NCBI RefSeq assembly: GCF_000001735.4
Contig: NC_003071.7
Coordinates: forward strand, 197,001-261,000
Length of the DNA: 64,000 bases
DNA from: Arabidopsis thaliana
Lineage: Eukaryota > Streptophyta > Magnoliopsida > Brassicales > Brassicaceae
Direction: 5' to 3'
The translations under genes and the position numbers were made by a program. A model generated the notes under the pieces. It did no database searches and was not told the origin of the DNA. It saw only the letters and a list, made by a program, of their open reading frames with translations. Each line of letters opens with the position of its first letter. Position 1 is the stretch's first letter. Shown here piece by piece: positions 30,055-41,790 of this stretch.

Positions 30055-31925
30055 CTATCAATATTAAAAATACCATCCAAAAAATTGAATTTTAGAAGAA
30101 ATTTCTATAATTTTGTTAGGATGAATTTGTTTTGAGAAACAAAATGGAGATGGGAAAGGGGGGTAGTTGAATAATGAGTAAAGCTCCTTAAATCTCTCCA
30201 TTTATGGCTCACCACACTGTGCAAACATTCATTCCACATTCAACAACCTCTCTCTGAGGATATTCCTCTTTAACCAAAATGGACCCAAATTTTAAATTAT
30301 TGTATTCATAATGAGTAATAGATTTCAAGGATGAAGAAAAGAACATTTTTATTTTGATCTAATTATGTATACATTTTGATGTGTTTGTTGTTTATAATCA
30401 ATGTATATTAGTTAATGTAATAAAAAAAAACAGGGACAAGTATCGAAGTTTGCATATATTTGGTCAAATATTAATTTGGTTGTGTATAATTGGAAAATTC
30501 TGTATTTAAAGACTCATATACCTTAACAAAATAGAATTTTAATCCGTGAGTGAATAGTAGTAAACAAGTATTCATATATGAGCATTACTTATGTTTGTAC
30601 GTTTGTAAATAATACTCAAAAAAGAGAGAAAAAAATATAGAGGGGAGGCATCACCATCGAGAGAACCGTATGCATTAAGTTCAAACACATTCAAATGATA
30701 CAAATTTTATTAAAGCTAAATGGCCTACTCTATTAAATAATATCTTTTTCCACACGTCACAATAATCATTTAGCAGATTTTTCGCATAAGTTTATTGTAC
30801 GTTTTTTTAACTTATATCTTTGTGTATGGACTTGTTTTCACAATAGATTAGATGTAGTCAATCAGAATATGTAATTTTGATTAATCAAACTATACATTGA
30901 TTATATTTACTACTAACAAAAAGAAAATACTTTGATTTACTAAAAATGAGTATGTTAGATTTAGTTTTCTAATAATTGCATTTGTAGGCTTTTTATGATA
31001 TAAATCTTGGAAGTTCCGAATCTTTGATTCATAATCTTTTTCAATGTCCAAATTCAACAATTAACAATACTACGTGTAAGCTACAAATATAGTTGAAGTA
31101 GTGACCTTGAATACTTTCAAGAACCACTAGACCACCACATATTTTTGGATCCATAACTTTTGATCGATTTTATATATTGTTAGGAACTTTTAGGGCACCT
31201 ACTCAGCATGTATATGATGATTAGGCTGAATTTACATCCATGGCCGTTTTAAAAAGAAAGATCGGATGCTTAATGCACGACCTAAGAAGTATTTTTCACC
31301 TAGAGTCTACCATATTCTAGCTAGCTTTATAATATGTAGGAAAAATCGAAAATGCATGAGTTTCACCCAATTTCAAGTCTCTGCTTCTCCCTTTGTCATG
31401 CTCGAAGGAGCAGTCAACACCTTCCATGTTCATGTATTTATAAATTTATCATTTAACAATACACAATTTTGGACCCATTCAACATTGATTTTAATAACTT
31501 ATATGTTATATGGTTAAATAACAATAATTAATCAGTTTAACACAAAAAGACAACCTTCTTTTTCTGCATAGAACATGATCTTCGAAGAAATCCATGCATT
31601 CGAATCTTCAACCATTTTTTTTTTCTTGCTTACAATATTAGTATATAAAAAAATTACAAATTCCGAAAACATACTGATTTAAGTAAATAAATACAAAACT
31701 ATATAATCAATAATAATTCATTGGATCTTGATGATAGCCATTGAAGCAAAAGGAGTTACAACAAGTGAGAAACAAGATCATTAACTCTTAGCCTCACAGA
31801 AAATTAAACAAGGCTAAGGATAATGATCCACATCTCATTATGACTAAAACATAAAGATTGATTCAAAGCAGAATCTCAAGGCAGTTTCTTGGAGAGAGAC
31901 CAGACACGTGTTGCTAATTAGTGTT

Positions 31926-32237
31926 TCAGTTGTGAAGAGGATTTGGACCTGTGTGAACTAATCTCTTGTCGTCTTTATAAACTTCATCTCTGTTTTCTTC
32001 TTCTCGACGTTGACCCGTGAACGACACTGTAGCTTTCGGAGCTTGAAACGACGCCATTTCGTGGAAATGACCAGCCTTTCTCGGTAGTGAAGGATAGTGA
32101 TCAGGAGCAAAAAGAGCTGATGAAGAAATACCAAACTGAGCAAAAACAAAGATTCCACAGAAGAACACAGCGGCGTAACCGGTGGTGCTGGTGGTGTATG
32201 CTCGTCTCCTTCTTCTTTTTCTGGAACAAGCTTCCAT
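31926..32237 (-). CDS. CLE16: CLAVATA3/ESR-related peptide 16 precursor
   Basis: 103-aa single-exon precursor (At2g01505) of a secreted signalling peptide. A basic N-terminus (SRKRRRRR) is followed by a hydrophobic signal segment of about 23 residues (TGYAAVFFCGIFVFAQFG region), a variable middle, and the 12-residue CLE motif RLVHTGPNPLHN at the very C-terminus. The motif's first Arg follows DK, a usual processing context. The open frame continues 84 codons upstream, but the ATG at 32237 gives the family's length and puts the signal peptide at the N-terminus. The mature 12-mer is expected to bind CLV1/BAM-type receptor kinases. Confidence 0.96.
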   Translation of the reverse strand: MEACSRKRRRRRAYTTSTTGYAAVFFCGIFVFAQFGISSSALFAPDHYPSLPRKAGHFHEMASFQAPKATVSFTGQRREEENRDEVYKDDKRLVHTGPNPLHN

Positions 32238-33751
32238 GGCTGTTTGATTTGAGTGAAAATAGAAGCTTTTTATGAGAAGACCATGAGGTAGTGAAAAACA
32301 GAGTGTTTTGAGTTTGTATCTATCTCTGTTTTCTTGTGGCAGAAATTGGTTTCTCTTTTTGTCGGTGTCTGTGAAGTGCAGAGCAGGTTTTGGATTCAAG
32401 AAATTGATGAGAAAAAATGGGCTTTTGAGTAAACTATAATAATAGTCTTTTGAAATAAAGTGAGTAAAGTGGTAAGGAGATAAACCCAAAAGACAAAACT
32501 CTTTTCTTTGTTTGAGTGAAGTCTAAGTAACAAAAAAGTTTGTCTGAGTCTCTTTGGATAATGAGAAAGAAGAAGAAGAAGAAGAAGTAGAAAGAGGAGA
32601 AGATGAATAAAGATTTTTATTGTTCAATGGAATTAGATTTGTGTTTCCTTATCTTATGGGTCTTATCAAATGATCTTGACCCTTGATTCCTGGGAGAACC
32701 TTCTCATATATCTGTACTGTGAAAGTTAATTTATTTATCTAACCTCCTCCAATGCTTTGATTGTTCTCTTCTCTTCTCTCTGCTCATATTTTTAATTTTA
32801 TTAATGAAAAATTGCACATTATTTTTCAAAATTCAAGCCATGTTGTTGCTTGGAGATGGTGCAGTGGACAGTTCAGTATTAATAGCCGTTGTCCCCGGTA
32901 AGAAAAAAAAAAACGATTTTATGTTTTCTGAGAGGAGAGAAAGAGAAAGTGTATTGAGACAGTAAAAATCAAATTTGATGATACTAATGTAAAAAGTGTT
33001 TTTTACTAGTTAAAGCAAGTAGCTTTTAATGGGAGGATTGATTACCTTAGTTTTGCTAAATTGACCAAAAAAAGATACCGTTGTTGCAGAGTCTTTTTGC
33101 TTGGAATGTCTTGACGACAAGTGAGATAACCTCTCTTCTTTGTTTTGTCTCCATCTCTCTCTCTCTCTGTCTTTCACGAGAACTTTTTTCTATTTCTTGC
33201 TTCTTCCATGTCTCTGCTTTTCAACTCTCAGAGAAAACCATTAACAGAGGCAAACTCTGTTTTTGATCAGTGTCAATAGAGCAGCATCTAATTACTGACA
33301 TCAACATTGAATTCTTATTCACAAATTTTGACCCTTCTTTATCTCCTGCAAAAAGGGTTCAATTTCAGTTGTTTTTACATCATAAGAGATACAATACAAA
33401 GGCCTGTTAAATCAGTGGAATATACTAAGAAAGATACAAAAGCCATTAGTTGGCAAAAACGTGTGGTCAGGTTTAATTAGATCTAGATATAATTAATGAG
33501 CAATTAAAGATCAAACAAGCATTAATGAGTATAGTGTGATTGACTTAGCTACCTTATTCAGGCTTCTGACTTGTGCAGAAGATTAAACAAAAGCTTCACG
33601 ATTTGTTGCCATATGCAAGTTTAGTGGATCAGGAACTTGGTTTTGGATCAACTGGTCTTTTGATACTATTCAAAGCTTCAGATACATTTAAAATCTGTGG
33701 ATGCATTTCTCATCAGACCTCTTTTAATAATAAGAGCACCAGTAAGTGAAG
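32238..33751. other. Intergenic: CLE16 promoter and PPR 3' flank
   Basis: A GAAGAA-rich run near 32566-32590 and CT-rich stretches near 33150 are seen. No gene, tRNA or transposon end recognised. Confidence 0.5.
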
Positions 33752-35506
33752 TCACCAGAACTCTTTGCAAGAGCAGACACCATTCCTGAAGTGGTGAAAC
33801 CTGTTCTTGTCTCGCATGATGATTTCTGTCGAAGTAAGACTGGAAACAAACTTGGAGAAAGCGTGGCAATCATCACAGGTTCTCAAGTTCTTCATAACCC
33901 GTATAGGATGTCCCGGTCTCCCTTTAATGAGTCCAAATGCAATAGCGAGCTTCTCACTGTGATGACTCAGAGAACATTCTTTTTCCTCCATTTCCACATC
34001 ATGAAATACTGAACACGTATCTGGAACATACCCCATTTTCCTTATCTTCTTCAAGATTTCATCCAATTTCTCATATATCGCCTTTGATTGCGGATGTGAT
34101 TTGTCTCCTCTATTGAAAAAATGGATTTTGCCCTCGAATTCAACAGAACTATAGGCTGCAACCTTTTTAGTGCCCAGCTTCCTCATTTTACTCCTTACTT
34201 TGTCAACACAATCCCATTTACCAGCAGCTGCGTAGATATTAGACAGTAGTACGTGGTATGAACCAATATCAGGAGCTGTTTCAACAAGAACGTCTGCCAC
34301 TTTCTGCCCTAATATCATATCACGATGAACTGCACAAGCACCCAACAAAGCTCCCCAGATACCGGTATCTGGTTCCACTGGCATCTTTTTGATAAATTCA
34401 TAAGCCTCCTCTAGAAGACCAGAGCGTCCCAATAGATCAACCATACATGCATAATGCTCTTTTCTAGGCTCCAGATTCTTATCATTCGACTGAACCATGA
34501 GACTGAAATACCTTTTTCCTTCATTCACTAGTCCAGCGTGGCTACAAGCAGATAATACCCCGAGAAATGTCACGTAGTTAGGTCTAAGTCCCTCATTCTG
34601 CATCGTAGTGAACAATGTCAAAGCTTCTCTGCTATCTCCATTCATTGCATATCCTACAATCATTGTGCTCCATGAAACCACATTCCTCTGTTTCATTTCC
34701 TCGAATAATACCCTGGCAGCTTCAGTGTTACCACACTTTAAGTGCATATCAAGCCTTGCATTTTCGACTATTATGTTACAATCAATCTCTTCTTTCCTCG
34801 CACGATCATAAATTTCTTCTCCAATCTCCAAAGAGCCTAGCTGACCACAAGCAGAAAGCATACTCACGACAGTAAACGAATCAAACTGAACTGCATCCGC
34901 GCACATTTTGTTGAAATACTCAAGAGCTATAGCGGAGTTCCCCGTTTGAACACAAACCGCAAGAAACGCATTCCAAGCCACTAAATCTTTGACTTGCATT
35001 GACTCAAACAAAAACTCAGCCGAACTCAATTCACCAAACTTCATGTACATCATTACCAACTCAGTTGCAACAATCCCAAGACACCCAAAACCATATTTCA
35101 CCACATGGGCATGAAGAGCAAACCCACAGGAAAAATCCCCAAGCTGAGAGATCGCTTTCACCACAAACGGGTAAGTAAATTCATCAGGACGGACACCAAG
35201 ATCACGCATTTTCTTATAAAGTAGGAGACTTTCAAAAGGGAGCTGGTTTCTAACGTACCCTTTGAAAAGAGTGTTCCAAAGGAAGATCCTCGGCTTGTGC
35301 ATTTCGTCGAACACCTGGCGTGCGTAACACATGTCACCAATAACTACAAGATTCTCTAACAGCTGAGTTAAAAGACTGTTCTTTTCAGAGAAACCTGTCC
35401 TTAGTACAATCGCATGGATCTTCTTAAGCTGCTTCGGCTTTGAAGAACTTGCTCGTAAGAGCTCGGAGAGCATTTGTTTTGTTAATGGCGTTTGTTTCGC
35501 AAGCAT
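33752..35506 (-). CDS. PPR protein, PLS class with DYW-type C-terminus
   Basis: 584-aa intronless pentatricopeptide repeat protein (At2g01510). PLS-class PPR proteins act in organelles and usually recognise an RNA site for C-to-U editing. Repeats are visible throughout, for example VVSWSTMIVGYAMNGDSREA and PNYVTFLGVLSACSHAGLV. They are followed by E motifs (GIWGALLGACAVHRD) and a DYW deaminase-like domain with HSEKLAIAFG (HxE) and CDDCH (CxxC). The protein ends KEFW rather than DYW. The upstream strand has a cluster of site II-like GGGCC/GCCCA words (35575-35655), common at organelle-protein genes. The start at 35506 is the only ATG near the N-terminus of this frame; I see no long presequence before the first repeats. 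Confidence 0.93.
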   Translation of the reverse strand: MLAKQTPLTKQMLSELLRASSSKPKQLKKIHAIVLRTGFSEKNSLLTQLLENLVVIGDMCYARQVFDEMHKPRIFLWNTLFKGYVRNQLPFESLLLYKKMRDLGVRPDEFTYPFVVKAISQLGDFSCGFALHAHVVKYGFGCLGIVATELVMMYMKFGELSSAEFLFESMQVKDLVAWNAFLAVCVQTGNSAIALEYFNKMCADAVQFDSFTVVSMLSACGQLGSLEIGEEIYDRARKEEIDCNIIVENARLDMHLKCGNTEAARVLFEEMKQRNVVSWSTMIVGYAMNGDSREALTLFTTMQNEGLRPNYVTFLGVLSACSHAGLVNEGKRYFSLMVQSNDKNLEPRKEHYACMVDLLGRSGLLEEAYEFIKKMPVEPDTGIWGALLGACAVHRDMILGQKVADVLVETAPDIGSYHVLLSNIYAAAGKWDCVDKVRSKMRKLGTKKVAAYSSVEFEGKIHFFNRGDKSHPQSKAIYEKLDEILKKIRKMGYVPDTCSVFHDVEMEEKECSLSHHSEKLAIAFGLIKGRPGHPIRVMKNLRTCDDCHAFSKFVSSLTSTEIIMRDKNRFHHFRNGVCSCKEFW

Positions 35507-35764
35507 CTCTTCCGTCCTTCCTCCTTACTTTCAAGTGTCTTAAAATGTAATATACTCGTCTGATTTTTACAAAGCCCAATTTCTACAATAAAAGGCCTAA
35601 TTAAGTAAGCCCAAATTAGATATATTACAACAACTATGGGCCTAAAGACCCAATGACCCAAAATCGTGAATTAGCTCGACGCCGACTGGATGTTCGGAAA
35701 AGGTTTAATACCTATCTAATTAATTGGATTTTTGATTTCTGTATTAATGTCTTTTTTTTATAAG

Positions 35765-36065
35765 TATTATTAGTGTTGCAATAAAATTAGTATGTTAAAA
35801 TATATATTTTAATCCAGCCCTATATTCATCTATTTACTGTAATTTTTGTATTCATCTATATTTTAATATGTATGAATATATTTATAAATTCCATTAATTT
35901 CTTAAGAAAATAGTAGGTCCAATATCATGCCTTAAAGAATCTTAAAAATAGTAGAACCACAAAATAATGGTACAAAAAAATGATTTCTTTTGTTTTGTTT
36001 TGTGGTTCTACGACCATTTTTGCAAAATGTAAATAATTTTCAGTTGTGTGTATATTATATATCTA
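35765..36065 (+). repeat. Diverged direct repeat, copy A
   Basis: Shares runs in the same order with copy B at 37000-37262: TTAGTGTTG(c/t)AATAAAATTAG, GCCCTATATTCAT, GTCCAAT, and TTTTGCAAAATGTAAATAAT followed by TTCAG. Confidence 0.6.
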
Positions 36066-36263
36066 ATTGCAGCTTCATTGTAAAATGTAAATAATCTTCG
36101 ATTAATTTTATACTTTTATTTTTTTGGGACGGTTTTTGTGAACCAAAAATATTGTTTAGGTCTTGAACACTTTCATAGACTACATATAATCCATCAAGAC
36201 TGGAGACCGGAGAACGTGATGATTATGTATGATAGGAAGACTGTAAATGAAAAAATAGATGAC

Positions 36264-36307
36264 ATGGACATTGCTAAGATTGAACATGGACATTGCTAAG
36301 ATTGAAC
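36264..36307 (+). repeat. 22-bp perfect tandem repeat, two copies
   Basis: ATGGACATTGCTAAGATTGA plus AC is repeated head to tail with no change, at 36264-36285 and 36286-36307. A recent slippage or duplication event. Confidence 0.95.
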
Positions 36308-36999
36308 ATGCACCATTCTTGAGTCACCTTGCCAGAGGTTGTTATGTTTCTTATACCTTATATTGATTTGATAAACTAAATGATATGCCGTAATTGTCAA
36401 CACGTGATTGAGTTTTCAAACAATCTTTAAGAATGCATGTGTAAAAATTGTAGGTGAGCGGAGTCTGGGTCTCCAACCACTAGAGCAATTTGACGGCAAA
36501 AAGGAAACCACTGCACCTGATTCTCGGTAATATAATCTCCAATCTCTTTTCAATTTTTATTCCGCTGATTATTCGCTAAAATGTATATACTCCTTATTTG
36601 TTGTCTGATCGTTAATGAAGTGCTTCTTCACCCCTTTTTTGACCTTACAACAGTTATTGGAGATGCAAAGTAGAATGTAAAGCTAGATCGTAATTTCTTA
36701 GAACATAGCGACAAAAAACAGTGTAAAGAACTTGAACGCTCCAAATAATAGCTACATATATTTGATAAAAGATTACAAGTATGACAATGTGATTGATTTG
36801 TTAAGAATTATTCCCAACATTGTGCATCACTTTGGTTGACTCCCGAAAAACATAAAAGTATGTTATTTCAACTCTAATTATTTGTCCATATCTAGAACTA
36901 GATCGGAACTTTCTACACAAAAAAAAAAGAACTAGACGTGAAATAATGAAACAATTCAATGAGACCTTATTAGTGTTGTAATAAAATTTAGTATTATTA

Positions 37000-37262
37000 C
37001 TTATTAGTGTTGTAATAAAATTAGTATGTTAAAATTTATATTTTAATATAGCCCTATATTCATTTATTCACTATGGTTATTTATCTATATTTTGATATAT
37101 GTGAATATTTGTGGGTCCAATGTCCTCTTAAAGGCATGTTCTTTGATTGCTGGTTTGATTATAAAATCATTTTTCTTGTACCATTTTTATTTTGTTTTGT
37201 GATTTTTCTTCCACTTTTGCAAAATGTAAATAATCTTCAGCTATGTATATATTATTAGCTAA
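37000..37262 (+). repeat. Diverged direct repeat, copy B
   Basis: Partner of 35765-36065. Immediately before it, the words TTATTAGTGTTGTAATAAAA occur twice within 50 bp (about 36968 and 37001), so the left end has itself been duplicated locally. Confidence 0.6.
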
Positions 37263-38895
37263 TTTGGTCATATAAACGTAGCTTAGTCTATAGTAAATTA
37301 ATCATCTACATATGACTTATACATGCATAAAGTGAGTATAAATGTATGTTTACATGCGTAAATCAGAAGAACCTAAACATATTTCATTTAGTACTACATG
37401 TTATTGATTTTTCTACCTAGACATGGACGTTGAACCCCATCAACATATTAAATTCATTGTCTGATATTTTCTCAGAACATATATACTTTTATTGTTTTTC
37501 TGCCGATGTGGACAACAAAAGCATGGAATACGTTCGACCAATAAATCTTCGTCTCTTATTTGATTAATGTGAGTGTATCACCAAAACTTGAATTATTTGC
37601 CATTTATTTTTATATCCGACCGTGGACTATAATTTCTTTTTATTATTTGGTTATATATTGTCTCCGTTTTTGGTTTAAACGTCGATTCAATTTTGATTGA
37701 CATTTGAATCGAAGCCAAATCACGAAAACACACATTCGAGAAAGCTTAGAACTGAAATGAAAGAGTGCAAAAAAGTTACACCAATATAAAGTTGTTGAAA
37801 TTTCGGAATCTTGTAAGATTAAAAGATTGTTAGTAGAAAAAACTCAACCTCCCAATCAAAAATTACAAAAATAGTAAAATATTCATCCACAAATTTCATT
37901 TTTTTAAAAAGAGAACATTCACACACACTTCTAGATTGATCAAAGATAAAACACTTATATAAGTTCGACTAAACCTAAAGATATTATCCTCATTAATTAG
38001 TCACAACTTCCCCAACCAATTTCTTAAGTCAAGTAATTCCTTTGCTCCGGTGGAGGCATTCTCAATGTTTAAGGAATTAGTGGCGGGACCAAGAAAAATC
38101 TTATCAAAGTCAAACAATAAAATGGAGACAAAATTAAGTGCAAACCTTAAACTTGAACGGGTCATACACAACCAAATCTGCCAAAAAAAAAAGTATTTTA
38201 TTCAATGAAAAAAACATATATTCTATAAAATTTGAAGGCATCATTTTCAGTTTTTTCACCCTCTTCTCATAACGTAGGTCCCGACCATATTTGAGATTTT
38301 ATCCATCATAATGAAAAATGAACTAAACGGCTCCCTTTCAACACCACATTACCGACACCCAATCAGCTTTAAAACTCAATTCTATGGTTCATTTATTTTG
38401 AATCTAACCATATTATTAAGATGTGGTTGGCTTACACAATCAATAGTTATGTACTATACCAAATAACTTATTGACCAATCCTATAAAGAATCGTTTCAAA
38501 ACACTTTTAGAAAGATGCTTTACTTTCTAAAACGATCGTTTTCAGTCAGGTTTTCTATCGGTTCACCTATTTTCTCTTTTGTAGAAAGGCGATCGTGATT
38601 GTTACCGGCCTCACTAAATTATGGTTTATATATTATAATTATCTATGGATTGATTATGATTTCCTAGGCATGTACGTACGTAATATTTTTTTTGTGCGAC
38701 GTTTCAGTGAAAGTGTAGTTGATAGTGAATGTTTCGAGTTCAAGTTATAAATCATATCAATAGTAATCCAAATCTTTTTTTTTGTGATACGAACTTGGTA
38801 AACGTGAATCACATTTTGTAATAATGCAAGATGACAGAATCGTGGTAAGAAAAAGTAACTAATGTAACTTATTTTTACGTTTTAACCGTTATATT

Positions 38896-38910
38896 CTCTA
38901 TATAAACGAA
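38896..38910 (+). promoter_or_regulatory. TATA box region of MLP328
   Basis: CTCTATATAAACGAAGG about 95 bp before the MLP328 ATG. The same element (CTCTATATATAAACGAAGG) lies at a similar distance before MLP329, so it is conserved between the duplicates. Confidence 0.75.
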
Positions 38911-38991
38911 GGAGAAATGAAAGTATTCATCAAGTAAAGAAACAAACAAACAAACAAAAAACACACTTCACTCGCTACACAAGGAAGAGAG

Positions 38992-39881
38992 ATGGCGACG
39001 TCAGGAACATATGTGACGGAGGTTCCATTGAAAGGATCGGCTGAGAAACACTACAAGCGGTGGAGGAGTGAGAACCACCTCTTCCCCGACGCCATCGGCC
39101 ACCACATCCAAGGTGTCACCATCCACGACGGTGAATGGGACTCCCATGGAGCCATCAAGATTTGGAACTACACATGCGGTAAAAATATACACTTATTTTA
39201 GTTATATAACTCACGTCTGAAAACTAGAGCTTGGAATAATACTCGAGGTTAATCACATAAAAATGAATATATAGTTGTACGACTTTGTCACAAGAATACA
39301 GAGAATCCATTTTTCAAAAGGTTTCACTGCATATATGTAAACTCATATCTCTCTAAATTTGATTCACTTTATTAATTTATGAACCCGACAAATTTATTCA
39401 GAAAGCTTCTCCAAAAGTAGATCTGCGGATTTTTTCGAAAGGAATTACAAGTAACAACTACACGTGATGGAATAATCTCTTTACCTTAAAATTTAGTTGA
39501 GTGTTACATATATTATATATATAGTTCCAACATATATATGCACTTTAGTACAGAAAAAAAAAACATATATATGCATGTTGCTAACTTATAAATGGAACAC
39601 ATATATGAAAAGATGGGAAACCGGAGGTGTTCAAGGAGAGGAGAGAGATAGACGATGAGAATATGGCGGTAACGTTCAGAGGACTCGAAGGTCACGTGAT
39701 GGAGCAGCTTAAAGTGTATGACGTCATCTTTCAGTTCATTCAAAAGTCACCTGATGATATCATCTGTAAGATCACTATGATCTGGGAGAAGCAAAACGAT
39801 GACATGCCTGAGCCCAGCAACTACATGAAGTTCGTCAAGAGCCTCGCTGCTGACATGGATGATCACGTTCTCAAAGCCTAA
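38992..39881 (+). CDS. MLP328: Major latex protein-like 328 (Bet v 1 fold)
   Basis: 151-aa MLP/PR-10-like protein (At2g01520) of the Bet v 1 START-like fold, which forms a hydrophobic cavity that can hold small ligands; cytosolic. Two exons, 38992-39178 and 39613-39881, split at phase 1 within the codon for the Asp of YTCDGKPEVF. The loop region HDGEWDSHGAIK is in the place of the glycine-rich loop. The intron (434 bp) is much longer than in MLP329 (79 bp), and its acceptor is GAAAAG rather than CAG. Nearly identical in coding sequence to MLP329, so a recent tandem duplicate. The ligand is not evident. Confidence 0.95.
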
Positions 39882-40639
39882 ATATCCCTTTCACATCAAC
39901 CCATCATCACCTAATATCATGATCATCATCACCCTCATACGTACATTGCTCCTTTTGTGTGTGTGTGTGTGTATCGTTTTTATGGTGTTTTCAATATAAT
40001 AAATGGGGGTTTACATGTATGGTTTCATCTACTATAATATGCTTTGATGTTGTTTATTATGGTTGAGGTTTCATGTATGCTCATCTACGCATGTATCCTT
40101 GTTAATTAATGATTTTCAAGAGTTATCAATCAATACTGCCCTTTTTTAAAGTGTTGCACTACGTATGTATCAGCTTCCACAAGCTCACATTGTATACAGC
40201 ATTTGTGGTTGTATTATTCATCATTTTGTACGTTCAATTATGGTTATTATTCATACACAGTATTCATTATATTTATAGTGGTTGTATAGTATATTTAGTT
40301 GCTGTTGCTGTCTTTGTATGTTCATTTAGTGTATAGTAATTAATGCTGACTTTATAAGTTCATATAGTGGTTGTAACATTTATCATTTCTATGAGTATAT
40401 ATTATTACTCATGTCCTCCGAAATTGGACAACATTTAAACGATACAAGCAAGGAAGACAATAAAAATACAAAAATATTTCCTTCGAAACTCTAGTAAAGA
40501 AAGCATATAATGAAACCAGCATTTAGCAAAGATGAGGGGTCTATGTGGGATGGGGGTCTTGTTGGTTCAATGATGTAAAAAATCATTACGATTTGTTTTA
40601 AGGCTATTGTTTTTAATGGGTTGATATATGAATGACGAG

Positions 40640-40725
40640 GACAATGGTCATGTATATGGATTTTGTCAAACCTACTAATTAGAATTGTGTTGTATGATAA
40701 GAACTTGGAAAACGTGAATTATGTA
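40640..40725 (+). repeat. Third copy of the MLP promoter sequence, no gene attached
   Basis: TTTTGTCAAACCTA followed ~40 bp later by TTGTATGATAAGAACTTGGA and AACGTGAA matches the MLP329 upstream region (42555-42635), and more loosely the MLP328 upstream region (38780-38815). No MLP ORF follows, so this is a leftover of a lost duplicate. Confidence 0.65.
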
Positions 40726-41047
40726 TGGTATACAGCACAATCGCAAGTATCAGTAAATATCTATTAATCTAACATATAAATTTTGAGTTTATATGATTCT
40801 ATATATCTTTGTAAATAAATAATGTTTATGCTGTGCTTGACAAAAAAAATGATTATGTGTACGTACGTATGCTAAGAGATGATCAAAATTATAACTAGAG
40901 ACATTATTAGAGCAAAGTACCAGATAAGACTTTTAAAGATATTTGGAATATTATATGAAATATGAAAGTATCAGTTTAATAAATACTAAATGTAGAAAAA
41001 TTACAATCGTGACAGTTAGCTTAACTCAAACTTTATACTAAAAACTA

Positions 41048-41124
41048 TCTATACTATTAATTGGGAATCATCGGAAAATTTACAACCTTTTGAAACCCGC
41101 ACGTATGTGCGGGTCAGGATCTAG
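41048..41124 (+). mobile_element. 77-bp mini-Helitron with both ends
   Basis: Begins TCTATACTATTAA after a host A and ends CTAG before a host T, the A|TC...CTRR|T rule of Helitrons. Ten bases before the end lies a hairpin ACCCGCAC-GTAT-GTGCGGGT (41095-41114, 8-bp stem). With only 77 bp it cannot encode anything and must have depended on another element's Rep/helicase. Confidence 0.75.
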
Positions 41125-41189
41125 TGATTCTTTAAATTTGGAAACTCGAATATCTCAAACGATATTAATTATTCAGGATATTGATATTA

Positions 41190-41612
41190 CATGGATGGAT
41201 CATGGAAATAAAGCGACAAATTGTTTGGAGCAGAATGGTACTATACATCATCAAATGGAGAGACGTCAACCATGAGAACTGCAAATCTTTAAGAAGTCTA
41301 TCCTCACTACATGCAGAAGTGGAAGCGCTTCTCTGATGATGAGGTGTATGATTGGCGCTAACAATCAAGACGTAGCTTTTCTAATAGACTATTCAGATCA
41401 GGTGAAGATGGTGTCTTTCCTAACCGAATGACCAGCCTTCTCAGTGTATTTGGAGGATTTGAAAAACGACAATGAAGAATTTAAAAGTTTTCTTTTATCT
41501 TTAAATTTTAGTACAAATGTTAAAGCGGATAATTTGGCACGAAAAGTTCTATACCAAATCACATCATATCACATATGCAAACAACATTCTTCGGGAATGG
41601 ATCTTTAATTTG
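41190..41612 (+). pseudogene. Decayed RNase H-like (RVT_3) domain of a retroelement
   Basis: Translation gives EWYYTSSNGETS, then LHAEVEALL, a frameshift and stops (TGATGATGA near 41334), then MRCMIGANNQDVAFLIDYSD, a TGA, PAFSVYLEDL and NVKADNLARKV. These are the E, D and D blocks of the plant RNase H-like domain in order. At least three stops and one frameshift make it a pseudogene. Confidence 0.8.
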
Positions 41613-41740
41613 AGTTCTAACTAATATCGGTTGACAAAAGAAAAAAGTTTAGAAATAATATTATCTCATTTAAACTAGATACATAAATGAAACAACAACA
41701 CACCCATACACACAAAAAGCGACTCTATTTTGTTAAATAG

Positions 41741-41790
41741 ATGAAGAGCCTCCTCTAGAAGATGAAGTGATATCTCTAGAACCAGCACTT
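41741..41790 (-). pseudogene. Fragment of a CAR10-like C2 gene (3' end of CDS)
   Basis: GAAGAGCCTCC, AGAAGATGAAGTGATA, CTCT and AACCAGCAC occur in the same order and orientation as in the last ~50 coding bases of CAR10 (45305-45355). No other part of the gene is recognisable beside it. Confidence 0.6.

Larger units (their letters stand above)
28998..31925. other. 2.9-kb intergenic region upstream of WOX6
   Basis: Holds the WOX6 leader and promoter, a GC-rich 29.6-29.7 kb patch with inverted repeats and site II-like motifs, and a MITE (29836-30054). The rest, 30.1-31.9 kb, is AT-rich and shows nothing I can name apart from the CLE16 3' UTR at its right end. Confidence 0.5.
35507..38991. other. 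3.5-kb AT-rich intergenic region with direct duplications
   Basis: Contains PPR promoter elements at the left, a pair of diverged ~300-bp direct repeats (about 35765-36065 and 37000-37262), a 22-bp tandem repeat, and the MLP328 promoter at the right. No supported gene. Confidence 0.5.

Noticed and set aside
31926..32489. 187-aa version of CLE16
   Set aside because: The extra 84 N-terminal codons would bury the signal peptide; the ATG at 32237 gives the normal CLE layout.
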